37,208 nucleotides of DNA, taken from contig JAGPGD010000003.1 in NCBI GenBank assembly GCA_018056165.1, positions 51,307-88,514 on the forward strand, read 5' to 3'. Under the pieces are notes generated by a model. That model was not told the origin of the DNA. It saw only the letters and a list, made by a program, of their open reading frames with translations, and made no database searches. Below are positions 7,830-16,662 of this stretch, piece by piece; the stretch's first letter is position 1, and the number at the start of each line of letters is the position of its first letter. The DNA comes from Paludibacteraceae bacterium (lineage in GTDB: Bacteria; Bacteroidota; Bacteroidia; Bacteroidales; Paludibacteraceae). The translations under genes were made by a program, and so were the position numbers.

Positions 7830-8966
7830 TTATAAATTAAAATATTCTTTATAGCGATGATACAGATGACCTGCTTGATGATAAGCTGATTGCGGACTCA
7901 TAAAATGAGAAAATTCAAAGGTGATGGCTTTGTCATAATTTGCCCGCTTGGCAGCTTCGAGTTTTAAGCGAAGTTTATCAAATTTGATAGGAAGAAATTT
8001 AATTGGCATATCTCTGTCAAATGTTTCAGCATTGGTCCAACATTTCATCCCATATTTGTCAGCAAGCTTTTTATTTACAGTAAAGAAAGCGTCCAATTCA
8101 TCATAATCAATATGACCATCTTGAAAAGCGCAGGCATCAACTACATCATGAATACCGGCAAAAATTTCGTCCCATTCTTTTTCATGTTGTTGCACCGAAA
8201 TGGCTTCTTCTTTTGTCAACGCAGTGCTACTTGCAGCAACTGCTTTCTTGCCTTCTATCCATGGAGAAATAAAAGTAGGAAGTCCGTCAGAAACATCTTT
8301 ACATTGTTTTCCCATAGCATGAAAAGCACCGATAGCTCCTTTTGTTGCTCTGCTTATTTCTCCACTAATGTACCAACCCTGAAAACTTTTATATTTTTCA
8401 CCGTAATTTTTCCATACTTCATCAATAACGTATTTGTTATCTTCAATTTCGTACGACATGTCGCCTGTTTCCCAATAATGCCCTGAGTCATAGAGACCAA
8501 AATAAAATTTCATACCATATTTTTCTGCCAATCTCAGAAACATATCCAGTAAATCAACAGAGGGCATATAACATCCTTTGCTTAGTAAGTATTTTGAAGG
8601 GTAAGTAATAAATTTTTTATAACCACTACGAATCATTATAACAGTATCTATCCCAATTGCTTTCATATATTGAAAATCCAGGTCCCATTCTGCTTCACCC
8701 CAATTCTGGTGAGGTATGTCATGCGAAATTTCGTCAAGAAAAGTTCCTGTGATTTTTAAGCCATTTTCTTTTGGTACGATGAGCTTGCTTTTTAATGATT
8801 CATTTTTCTTAATATTGACGATAGGTCTATTTTTGGGGTAGACTTCTTTCTCTAACTTTGATACCTGTTGATTGGAACCTATAGCTTGCACTTGGGATAA
8901 AGCAATAGTAGAAGCACTGGCAACAGCAGCTTTTTTTAAGAAATCTCTTCTTGAAGTTTTTTTCAT
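7830..8966 (-). CDS. Tat-exported DUF4434 family protein (copy 2)
   Basis: A 378-residue paralogue of the 5229-6344 product. It has a twin-arginine signal (SRRDFLKK at 5-12, followed by AAVASASTIALSQVQA) and the same core blocks: GTFLDEISHDIPHQNWG, GWYISGEISRATKG, FQDGHIDYDELDAF and ITFEFSHFMSP. It differs in a longer insert after SPWIEGK, so the two copies may have different substrate loops. The family is TIM-barrel and hydrolase-like, with no assigned reaction that I can name. It lies between the FAD oxidoreductase (19-base gap) and the MFS gene (5-base gap), consistent with one transcript. Periplasmic location follows from the signal. Confidence 0.86.
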   Translation of the reverse strand: MKKTSRRDFLKKAAVASASTIALSQVQAIGSNQQVSKLEKEVYPKNRPIVNIKKNESLKSKLIVPKENGLKITGTFLDEISHDIPHQNWGEAEWDLDFQYMKAIGIDTVIMIRSGYKKFITYPSKYLLSKGCYMPSVDLLDMFLRLAEKYGMKFYFGLYDSGHYWETGDMSYEIEDNKYVIDEVWKNYGEKYKSFQGWYISGEISRATKGAIGAFHAMGKQCKDVSDGLPTFISPWIEGKKAVAASSTALTKEEAISVQQHEKEWDEIFAGIHDVVDACAFQDGHIDYDELDAFFTVNKKLADKYGMKCWTNAETFDRDMPIKFLPIKFDKLRLKLEAAKRANYDKAITFEFSHFMSPQSAYHQAGHLYHRYKEYFNL

Positions 8967-8985
8967 GGTTAAAATATATTAGCAG

Positions 8986-10869
8986 TTAATTTTTAAAGTT
9001 TCCATAAATATCTACTTTTTTCTTGTTAAATGGATCCAATAATCGATCTATTAACACAGCCATTTCTCCTCTGGTAATTTGTTTATTTATATCAAAAGGA
9101 GAAAAGTGATATTTTGAATAAATTTGTTTTGAAGCTTTTTCAATTCCATTTTTAATGATGATATTTTCTTTTTGAGCGATATTATCAATTATTTGTAATG
9201 CATTTTTTAAAATGACAGGAGAACTGATAGAATTAATTTCAATATCAGGATAGACTTCTTTTAAACCTTCCAGTTCTGAATATAATAAAATGTCGTTTGC
9301 TCTAAACCATGTTTCATTAGCCCAACCCTTACTTTTCCCTTCTCCTTTAAGAATGCCAGTAGCACCGATTCGTTGTAAAGGTAAAAATAAAGAGTCGTTT
9401 TTTTCTACATCTAAATAAGGCATAAGATATCCACCATAATTTAATATTGTGTTTTGCACATCACGAACTTCAACCTCATTTATTTTTTTGTTTTGTTTTA
9501 CGGCAAGTGCCGCTAAAGCTCCTGCTGCTTGCCCTATTTGTAAAACTACTGGTTGCAAACGGGTAGTACCATTTACTATATTGGAGACAGAAATAGATTT
9601 TTCAGCTACAATTAGTCCTTGTATGTCTTTGGGAATTAATGTCCCGAGTGGTAATCCATAAGAAGGGATAGGATAAAAACTTAAATCTGGAAGTGGTACT
9701 TGACCGTTATATCTATTATGATGATGATCAATTGGATAATCACCAACAGCAATGTTTGTTCTGTATAATTTATATTTTTGAGAATAAGGTTCTCTGATAT
9801 AATTTTCTGTAAAACGAATTAAACCATGTATTCTTCTGGATTCGCGATGATAAGGTATAAAAGGCAATAAATCTTCTGTAGGATATTCATCATCTGCCAA
9901 TCCTAAATTATTGAATCCCAACTCTTTTTGCATAAAGTAAATGAATCCCATTGTTATGTTTTTTGCCTTTTTTAGTGCTTCTATTCTTTCTTCGGTAGAC
10001 ATTTCTATAATGTTAAGGTAACAATCATTGCCATCCATAGGCCAATTAATCATATACTTATCATTAGGCAATTTACCATAAGTAATCATAGTTTGTGCAG
10101 ACCAGGGTTGTGGTGGGTTTGAACAAAATTTATTAATACAACAGCATAAATAAAGAGTGGAATCATAGTCAATTGGCTTTTCAATAGTGACATCTCGCCC
10201 ATAATCTTTTAAAGTGGCTACATAAGTTAAATCCTGAATGATGTCATTGGCTTCTTCTGGTGCTCCAGGTTCACCTGTTACTTTTTTGCTTTCCATTCCT
10301 ATATCATAGCCTGCGCCACATAGTTTAGCAACATCCCCTAATTCTGTGGCATCAATAATGATTTTAGCAGAAAAAGAAAGAATACCATTTGGCGTATTTA
10401 CTTCTGCCAACCATTTATTATTCTTCTTTTTTAAGGAAGAAAGTGTAGCGTTATAATATGTTTTTAAATTTTTTTCTTTAGCAGCTATATTTTTAAAAAT
10501 TTTATCACCTACAGAGGGTTCAAATAAAACATTGCTTACCCATCCTGTTTTTAATGCTTCAGGAGTTCCATAGTAGTTTGTTAAAGAATCTTTAAATTCT
10601 CCCCACATCCCACTTGGTAATTTATAATTGCCATCTACGGCACTTACTCCAGCAGCAGTTAACATTCCTCCTAGCCACGTAGATTCTTCAATGATTACTG
10701 TTTTAGCATTTAATCTTGAAGATTGAATGCCGGCGCTAATTCCACTTGTTCCTCCTCCAATAATTAATACATCAGTTTTGATAACATTATCTTTGATGCA
10801 AGAAGATGAACTAAAAAGAAATGCCGCACTCATAAAAAAGTAAAATATAGAATTTTTATTTGTTTTCAT
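8986..10869 (-). CDS. Lipoprotein FAD-dependent oxidoreductase with SLH-like tail
   Basis: This 627-residue protein has a lipoprotein-type signal (AAFLFSSSSC, Cys24) and then a Rossmann FAD-binding motif (DVLIIGGGTSGISAG, GxGxxG at 38-43) with IIEESTWLGGML, as in the FAD_oxidored (PF12831) family common in Bacteroidota carbohydrate loci. Late motifs GLIVAEKSISVSNIVNGTTR and QIGQAAGALAALAVKQ fit that family. The last 70 residues (FSPFDINKQITRGEMAVLID) resemble an S-layer-homology repeat. Substrate and electron acceptor are unknown; oxidation of a sugar or polyol is an inference from context. It is packed between the GHL10 and DUF4434 genes with 30 and 19 base gaps. Confidence 0.85.
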   Translation of the reverse strand: MKTNKNSIFYFFMSAAFLFSSSSCIKDNVIKTDVLIIGGGTSGISAGIQSSRLNAKTVIIEESTWLGGMLTAAGVSAVDGNYKLPSGMWGEFKDSLTNYYGTPEALKTGWVSNVLFEPSVGDKIFKNIAAKEKNLKTYYNATLSSLKKKNNKWLAEVNTPNGILSFSAKIIIDATELGDVAKLCGAGYDIGMESKKVTGEPGAPEEANDIIQDLTYVATLKDYGRDVTIEKPIDYDSTLYLCCCINKFCSNPPQPWSAQTMITYGKLPNDKYMINWPMDGNDCYLNIIEMSTEERIEALKKAKNITMGFIYFMQKELGFNNLGLADDEYPTEDLLPFIPYHRESRRIHGLIRFTENYIREPYSQKYKLYRTNIAVGDYPIDHHHNRYNGQVPLPDLSFYPIPSYGLPLGTLIPKDIQGLIVAEKSISVSNIVNGTTRLQPVVLQIGQAAGALAALAVKQNKKINEVEVRDVQNTILNYGGYLMPYLDVEKNDSLFLPLQRIGATGILKGEGKSKGWANETWFRANDILLYSELEGLKEVYPDIEINSISSPVILKNALQIIDNIAQKENIIIKNGIEKASKQIYSKYHFSPFDINKQITRGEMAVLIDRLLDPFNKKKVDIYGNFKN

Positions 10870-10899
10870 AAGAAAAAGATTTTAAAGATGTTAAAATAT

Positions 10900-12231
10900 C
10901 TATTTTTTTATTGTCTCTAAAGGATTGCTTTCTAACATGCCATTTTGGACGTCGTTCCATAGATTTTTTTCTATAATGTGAGAAATATCGAAAATCATGA
11001 CTCCATCAGATTCTTGTAAATTCATGATGATAGAACGAGTTAAATCTTTACGTTGATTATAAAATTGACTTGCCAAAATTCCTCCATAAAAAGGATATCC
11101 GTCTAAAATTTTTTTTAAATTTTTGCAAGAACCTTCTACACAATACCATGTCCCTTGTTGAAATTTGAAATCTGTTTCATTTTTTATCATCGGGTGATTT
11201 TTTAAATAATCTTCAATTGAAATGGTAGAATAATAGTTTCCAACGGTGAACAAATCCAATAATTCTCTAAAACCGAAATTTTTATACTCAGAAGTTGCCC
11301 ATTTGTATTCTTTGCTAGGATCATAATTTTTACTTGCAAAGTTGACCCCTACTTCATAATAGGAAGGATACCATGCGCCTGTATAAACTCCAAAAGAAAT
11401 ATTTTTATTTACTGATTTTACTTTTTCTTTAGCTAAAGACATAAAATCATAAATATTTTTGGCTCTCCATTCTATCCACTTTAAAAAATGTTCACCTTCT
11501 TTTGGATAAAAATTACCCTTTGAGTCTTTTTGCCATTCATAAATATCATTAGGAAAATTTTCTATTTTTTGTTCTATGTATTCTTCAAATTTTAAACGAG
11601 AATAGTTTGAAAAATCTGCCATAATACCATCATATCTTGCTCTATCGAGAATAATACCATCAATAGCTGGATATTTTGATATAAATTCTGTAAAAATATT
11701 TAAAATATATTCTTGATAGTCAGGTAAAATCGGATTAATCATGGCAGAGTATTTATTTTTTAACTCCGTAATAGGGAGGATTCCTTTATCAGGAGTATAA
11801 ACTACAGAAGCCCAGTCAGGGTGAGTAGTATAAATAATGCCACGATCATAAAAATTGTGTCCTCCTACAAAAACATTAAAAGAAGCATGTATTTGTAGTC
11901 CTAATTGATGAGCTTTTGTTATAAAATACCCCACAAAGTCAAAATCTGGTCTATGAAAGCCATTCCATTCTGTCATTTGTGGTGCATATTGACTTTTGTA
12001 GAGGACTTCACCACAAATAGGACGTACATCTAAAATGGCGTGAGTAAATCCTAACTTTTTTATTTTGTCAAGATAATAATCAATAGAATCAGGATAACTT
12101 AAACGTTTAAAGTTAGCTGTCGCATCAAACCACATTAGTGCGGGTTTCTTGTTATAATTTTTTTCAGCAGCGGTTGATATAGGAAAAATAAATAAAAAAG
12201 AAAGAATTAAAGAGATTAAAATTTTTTTCAT
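10900..12231 (-). CDS. GHL10-like (glycosyl-hydrolase-like) secreted protein, copy 1
   Basis: The 443-residue protein has a type I signal (residues 1 to about 22, ending STAA) and a TIM-barrel body that I assign to the GHL10/DUF187-like group. Evidence includes KPALMWFDATANF, FTHAILDVRPICGEVLY, LGLQIHASFNVFVGG, IDGIILDRARYDG and ISFGVYTGAWYPSYYEVGVN. Asp in ILDVR and ILDRARYDG are natural candidates for active-site acids. A paralogue of identical length (443 residues) lies at 15256-16587 but is a lipoprotein, so the two probably act in different compartments. Glycoside hydrolysis is inferred from the fold. Confidence 0.82.
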   Translation of the reverse strand: MKKILISLILSFLFIFPISTAAEKNYNKKPALMWFDATANFKRLSYPDSIDYYLDKIKKLGFTHAILDVRPICGEVLYKSQYAPQMTEWNGFHRPDFDFVGYFITKAHQLGLQIHASFNVFVGGHNFYDRGIIYTTHPDWASVVYTPDKGILPITELKNKYSAMINPILPDYQEYILNIFTEFISKYPAIDGIILDRARYDGIMADFSNYSRLKFEEYIEQKIENFPNDIYEWQKDSKGNFYPKEGEHFLKWIEWRAKNIYDFMSLAKEKVKSVNKNISFGVYTGAWYPSYYEVGVNFASKNYDPSKEYKWATSEYKNFGFRELLDLFTVGNYYSTISIEDYLKNHPMIKNETDFKFQQGTWYCVEGSCKNLKKILDGYPFYGGILASQFYNQRKDLTRSIIMNLQESDGVMIFDISHIIEKNLWNDVQNGMLESNPLETIKK

Positions 12232-12265
12232 GGTTATTTATTTTAGCAATTTATTATTGATCAAA

Positions 12266-13228
12266 TTATTCTACTCCTCCACCATAAATGTCGATTTGTT
12301 CTCCACCTTTTGAAGATAATTCTTGAGTAGTATAAATATTGAAAAAGTTAGATGCTGGGCACCGCATATCAATTTGACGTTTTGGATTAAAAGGAATACA
12401 AACAATTTTTCCTTCTACATTTCGATATAAATAAGTTTCTAACCATTTTGCACCAATTACTTTTGTATTTGTTGGTTGTACAGGTTTACCTTCGTTCCCT
12501 ACTTGATCGATAGCATTTACTCGTTTATATTCTCCTTTCCCATGTAGAGTGTATCCATTGCAGTTAATATCTGTTTGGAATTTTTTCCCTTTTCCTTCTA
12601 CTATAAATCTTAAAGTTTTATCATTAATGATTTGAATAGACATAAATACAGTATCGCCTGGATAAAAATAATGTTTTTCTTGGACAGGTGCGTTTCCATA
12701 TCCAGATTCTTGCCCACTTGAAGCGTGTGATGCCCATCTATAAAAAGGCCGAAAGGCTCTTCTGTCTGCACTTATACCTCCAGTTTCCGTCATTATTACT
12801 TCCCAAGTTAATCCAATATCTGTTTCTTGCCCATCGGCTCTTCCTCCTAAATATACAGAAGGGTTATCTAAATATTGTGCTGGCTTATTTGGATTGATTC
12901 GTTGAGGATCGAAAGAAATGGTTGGTAAAACTACTGTTCCGCATATTCCTAACCAATAGTCGTTACTAGATAATATTTTTCTGTAATATGCACCAGCAAA
13001 GCAATTGGGTGTAGCACCTGGCGGGATTTCATTTGGTAAAAAATTTTGGAAATCAGTATTTTCTTCTGTTGGATTTTCGGTATTATCATTAGGTTCTTGA
13101 ATCATATCATTTTGAGATGGAAACATATCAGGGGTAATGGTTATTCCATTTTCATTATTGTTACAGCTAAACAACAAAATAGCTATACTCAAAATATAAA
13201 AAAAATTATGTAATGTTTTTTTTGCCAT
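12266..13228 (-). CDS. Lipoprotein of unknown function
   Basis: The 320-residue product has a lipoprotein signal (SIAILLFSC, Cys22) followed by a low-complexity Asn/Glu/Pro/Thr linker (residues about 25-65) that would hold the domain away from the membrane. The folded part contains YYRKILSSNDYWLGICGTVV, GGRADGQETDIGLTWEVI and RRAFRPFYRWASH, all dense in aromatic residues, which suits a glycan-binding beta-sandwich. I do not recognise a named family with certainty. It sits between the two-SGNH fusion and GHL10 copy 1 with gaps of 24 and 34 bases, so a role in the same glycan pathway is likely. Confidence 0.75.
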   Translation of the reverse strand: MAKKTLHNFFYILSIAILLFSCNNNENGITITPDMFPSQNDMIQEPNDNTENPTEENTDFQNFLPNEIPPGATPNCFAGAYYRKILSSNDYWLGICGTVVLPTISFDPQRINPNKPAQYLDNPSVYLGGRADGQETDIGLTWEVIMTETGGISADRRAFRPFYRWASHASSGQESGYGNAPVQEKHYFYPGDTVFMSIQIINDKTLRFIVEGKGKKFQTDINCNGYTLHGKGEYKRVNAIDQVGNEGKPVQPTNTKVIGAKWLETYLYRNVEGKIVCIPFNPKRQIDMRCPASNFFNIYTTQELSSKGGEQIDIYGGGVE

Positions 13229-13252
13229 GAATCTGTAGGTGTTATAAATAAT

Positions 13253-15232
13253 TCATTTTTTTAAATAATCAGTCCAAATAATATAAGCTTCTGGTTGAAG
13301 ATGGATGCCATCTTTGGTTAAATTTGCTTTTAATTGTCCTTTTTCGTCAGAAAGCAAAGAAGCAATGTCGATATAGGGAATATTTTTTTCTTCACACAAT
13401 TTTTTAAGTTGACTATTAAGCTGGATAATGGTAGAATTTTTATCTTTTAATTCATTATAAGCAAGAGAAGTATCATTTACAGGTAGAACACTTTGAATAT
13501 ACAATTGTGTTTGAGGAGAAATAGCTTGTGCTATTTCAATTATCTTTTTAAAATTTAAAATTATTTCTGTTATATCCCGTCCTGCAGTAATATCGTTTAT
13601 TCCAGCCATTAAAAAAATTTTTTTAGGTTTTGTTTGTAAGATTTCAGGCAAACGATGTAAAATTCCATAAGTGTTATCACCTCCAATGCCTCTGTTGACA
13701 ATGTCTTCATTTTTTAATAAAATAGACCACCATCCTTGCTCTGTGATACTATTACCCAGAAATACTATACTATTGGCTCTTGTTTTTTCCTGACGATGAG
13801 CTTTTAAACGGCTCATATAATAAGGAGTTTCAAATAATTTATTAGTAACAAATTTATTTTCATTAACATAAGGTTTTAATATATCAATCCACATTTTATA
13901 TCCTTCACCCATCAAATGAAGTCCGTCATTTGTAAATTCTGCTTTTAATTGTTCTTTGTCATTACAAAATGCTGGGGAAAGGTCAATATAAGTTAGATTT
14001 TTTTCTTGACAAAGTTCTTTTAATTTTTTATTTAAGAAGAGAATATGTTTTTCTTTGTTTTGAAGTCGTGGATAATTTTTAAAATCATTGTTAATGGGTA
14101 AAATGCTTTGGATGTATAGTTGAGAGGTTGGACTTTTTTCTTGTATTTCCTCAATGATTTTTTGATAATTATACAAAATAATTGAGTCAGGATTATTTTT
14201 TGATATATCATTTATTCCTATTAAAAGAAAAATTTTTGAAGGCCGAGCAACTAATATATCATTTAAACGTGCTAAAACTCCCAAAGTAATATCACCTGAT
14301 ATTCCTCTGTTTTTTATCTTCGAATTTTGAAAAAACTCAGGCCATTCTCCACAATCAGTAATGCTGTTTCCTAAAAAAATAATTTCATTATTTTCATGTG
14401 GAAGTATTTTGAAAATAGATCTTTTTTGTTCATAGTAAAGTGTTTGGTAATTGTTTTTTTCTAAAATATCCGAAATTATATCTGGGCAATTGGTAGTAAT
14501 AGCACTTACTTTATTGTTTACTCGAACGAATAAGGCTATTTTAGGATCATCCACTGTCCATGTCCATAAATCTAAACCAGTTTCTTTCGCTTTTTGTACT
14601 AAATTTTCGGTCAATATTTTATAATATACATCTAAACCGTCAAGATTGTATTTTTTACAAATTTCAATTAATTCATCTTCTTTATTTTTTTTGCTACTTA
14701 AATAATAGCATTTTAAATGTGGTAGTTGTTTTTTAGCTTCGATTAACATAGGGAGATGAAACGAAATAATAACAGCATCGTTTTCTTTTCCTGAGCTTTT
14801 CAATAGAGAACTTAAATTTGAAATGATTGTTTTTGCATCTTTTTCATTTTCGTTTTTGATTTCGATAACTACTTTTTTGCCTTCAGGAGTGATGTCAAGT
14901 ACTTCTTGTAAAAAAGGAATTTGTTCGCCGTTTTTTAGTCGTAAATTACGTAATTCTTTTGCTGTAGAAGTAGAAATGTTTAAGTTTTTGTTGGCTGTTC
15001 GTCCAGTCATTTGATCATGCATCACTATTAAGGAATCATCTTTAGATTTCCATATATCTAATTCGATAGCATCGGCATTTAATTCAAAAGCTTTTTTAAA
15101 GGAAGCCATACTATTTTCAAGTTCGTAAGCAGAAGCACCTCGATGAGCAACAATGCTTATTTGAGAAGTAAGGGGAAAAGAAAGAAAAACAAAGGTTAGT
15201 AGAAAGCTTAAAAAAATTGGTTTTAATTTCAT
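13253..15232 (-). CDS. Three-domain GDPD - SGNH - SGNH hydrolase fusion
   Basis: The 659-residue secreted protein (signal to about residue 24) contains three hydrolase domains. Residues 25-260 form a glycerophosphodiester phosphodiesterase: HRGASAYELENS (H30, R31, E39), IELDIW (E57, D59) and MHD (H72). Residues 283-455 form an SGNH/GDSL domain: GNSIT with Ser290, SGD with Gly313, GIND with Asn341, and NDGLHL with Asp436/His439. Residues 487-659 form a second SGNH domain: Ser494, Gly518, Asn546, Asp641/His644. All catalytic positions are kept, so all three may be active. GDPD cleaves phosphodiesters and SGNH removes esters such as acetyl groups. Such a fusion suggests a substrate bearing both decorations; the identity is unknown. 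Confidence 0.92.
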   Translation of the reverse strand: MKLKPIFLSFLLTFVFLSFPLTSQISIVAHRGASAYELENSMASFKKAFELNADAIELDIWKSKDDSLIVMHDQMTGRTANKNLNISTSTAKELRNLRLKNGEQIPFLQEVLDITPEGKKVVIEIKNENEKDAKTIISNLSSLLKSSGKENDAVIISFHLPMLIEAKKQLPHLKCYYLSSKKNKEDELIEICKKYNLDGLDVYYKILTENLVQKAKETGLDLWTWTVDDPKIALFVRVNNKVSAITTNCPDIISDILEKNNYQTLYYEQKRSIFKILPHENNEIIFLGNSITDCGEWPEFFQNSKIKNRGISGDITLGVLARLNDILVARPSKIFLLIGINDISKNNPDSIILYNYQKIIEEIQEKSPTSQLYIQSILPINNDFKNYPRLQNKEKHILFLNKKLKELCQEKNLTYIDLSPAFCNDKEQLKAEFTNDGLHLMGEGYKMWIDILKPYVNENKFVTNKLFETPYYMSRLKAHRQEKTRANSIVFLGNSITEQGWWSILLKNEDIVNRGIGGDNTYGILHRLPEILQTKPKKIFLMAGINDITAGRDITEIILNFKKIIEIAQAISPQTQLYIQSVLPVNDTSLAYNELKDKNSTIIQLNSQLKKLCEEKNIPYIDIASLLSDEKGQLKANLTKDGIHLQPEAYIIWTDYLKK

Positions 15233-15255
15233 TTTTTGTTGATTTAAAAATTATT

Positions 15256-16587
15256 TTATTCTTTGTTTAAAGCTTTGTTAATTCCAGCTTTTACATTTTC
15301 CCACTGATCGTACATAATCAAGTAAATAATGTCGAAAAACATCAATCCATTCGATTCTGTTAGACAAATGTAAACAGCTTTTTCACAATCTTGAGGGGCA
15401 TTGTAAAAATTTAAACCATACAAACCACCACATACTAATACATCTCCCTTTGTCACTTCTTGAGCCAGTTGAAGTGCACCTTGCACTGTCCATTCACCTG
15501 AACCGTAAAGGGTTTTACTATAAGCTCCTGTCATATAAAAATCTAACAAATCAGCAATTCCATAATTTTTATAATTTGGGGTCGCCCATTTATATTTTTG
15601 AGAAGGGTCGTATTTTGGACTTGCCCAATTTACTCCTTCGTTGTAATAACTTGAGTACCACGATCCTGTATAAATACCAAATTGAATATTTTTATTAATG
15701 GTTTTGATGGTGTTTCTTGCTCTTTCAACAAAATCATGAATTATCTTCGCACGAAATTCAAGCCATAATTTAAAATAGATGCCCTCAATTTGATTATACG
15801 TTCCATCAGCATTAGGAGTTGAATCCCATTTAAAAATGTCATCAGGATAGTTTGTTAATTTTTTCCCAATGTAAGTTTCAAATTTTTCTCGTGTAAGATT
15901 GCTAAAATCACTTTCAATACTATTAAAACGACAACGGTCAAGCACTATGCCATCCAACGATGGATAATTAGTTGCAAGTTCAGCAATAATGCTTAAAATG
16001 TAATTTTGAACATTTTCATTTACAGGATTAAAAAATTTAGTAGTACTATTACTATCATACATAATGTTTGTTATGCCTTGTGCTCCAGGTAAATATAAGA
16101 TTGTCAACCATTCAATTTTATCAGGTTCGCGATAAACTATGCCTGTTCCTGAATTGCTGGTATTTCCTCCTACAAAAGTATTGATATTGGCATGTACCTT
16201 TAACCCTAAAGCATGTCCTTTTTCGATAAATGCAGTTAAGTAATCCCACGTAGCTGTTCGTTCTACGTCTCCAACTTTCGTAAGAGGGTCTACAATGTTA
16301 CTTTGATAAAGAACATCTCCAGAGGTTCCGCGTACATCTACAATAATTTCTGTAAATCCTGTATTTTTTGCTTTTTCAAGATAAAATTGAATATTTTCTT
16401 GACTGTTAGCAAAATACTTGAAATTTGCAGAGGCATCAATCCAGAGAATTTTAGGTTTTTTTTCTACTGGTAAAAATTCATAGTTATCATTCCATTCCCA
16501 TTTAGGTAAAGGGTGTTCTGAATCCTTACAGGAAAAAAATTGAATTATCAAAAACAAAATTAAACAAAAACAAAAATGTTTCTTCAT
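15256..16587 (-). CDS. GHL10-like lipoprotein, copy 2
   Basis: A 443-residue paralogue of the 10900-12231 product but with a lipoprotein signal (LFLIIQFFSC, Cys20), so probably anchored to the outer membrane. Matching blocks are KPKILWIDASANF, FTEIIVDVRGTSGDVLY, LGLKVHANINTFVGG, LDGIVLDRCRFNS and IQFGIYTGSWYSSYYNEGVN. The same two DVR/LDR acidic positions are kept. It is the first gene after the 16613-16653 hairpin, so it may start its own transcript; a -7 match lies just upstream. Surface endo-cleavage of the glycan is inferred from the anchor and position. Confidence 0.84.
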   Translation of the reverse strand: MKKHFCFCLILFLIIQFFSCKDSEHPLPKWEWNDNYEFLPVEKKPKILWIDASANFKYFANSQENIQFYLEKAKNTGFTEIIVDVRGTSGDVLYQSNIVDPLTKVGDVERTATWDYLTAFIEKGHALGLKVHANINTFVGGNTSNSGTGIVYREPDKIEWLTILYLPGAQGITNIMYDSNSTTKFFNPVNENVQNYILSIIAELATNYPSLDGIVLDRCRFNSIESDFSNLTREKFETYIGKKLTNYPDDIFKWDSTPNADGTYNQIEGIYFKLWLEFRAKIIHDFVERARNTIKTINKNIQFGIYTGSWYSSYYNEGVNWASPKYDPSQKYKWATPNYKNYGIADLLDFYMTGAYSKTLYGSGEWTVQGALQLAQEVTKGDVLVCGGLYGLNFYNAPQDCEKAVYICLTESNGLMFFDIIYLIMYDQWENVKAGINKALNKE

Positions 16588-16604
16588 AAAATTACATGAT
16601 GTTA

Positions 16605-16612
16605 CAAAGATA
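16605..16612 (-). promoter_or_regulatory. Candidate -7 element for the downstream half of the locus
   Basis: The minus strand reads TATCTTTG here (TAnnTTTG), about 18 bases upstream of the 16587 start. The -33 position falls inside the terminator hairpin and is not a clear TTTG. Only a motif match; the leader would be very short. Confidence 0.3.
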
Positions 16613-16653
16613 AATTAACATATCTCGTTTTAAAAAAACGAGATATGTTAATT
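16613..16653 (-). terminator. 19-bp perfect inverted repeat after the SusC-SusD-lipoprotein unit
   Basis: The arms 16613-16631 and 16635-16653 are perfectly complementary (core ACATATCTCGTTTT / AAAACGAGATATGT) around a 3-base loop. The hairpin starts 10 bases beyond the stop of the 16663-18354 gene and lies before the next start at 16587, so it probably ends or attenuates that transcript. Perfect symmetry also allows bidirectional use. Confidence 0.75.
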
Positions 16654-16662
16654 ACAATCGAT

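Noticed and set aside
8112..8486. 124-residue plus-strand frame
   Set aside because: It is antisense to the conserved DUF4434 core and has no recognisable domain.
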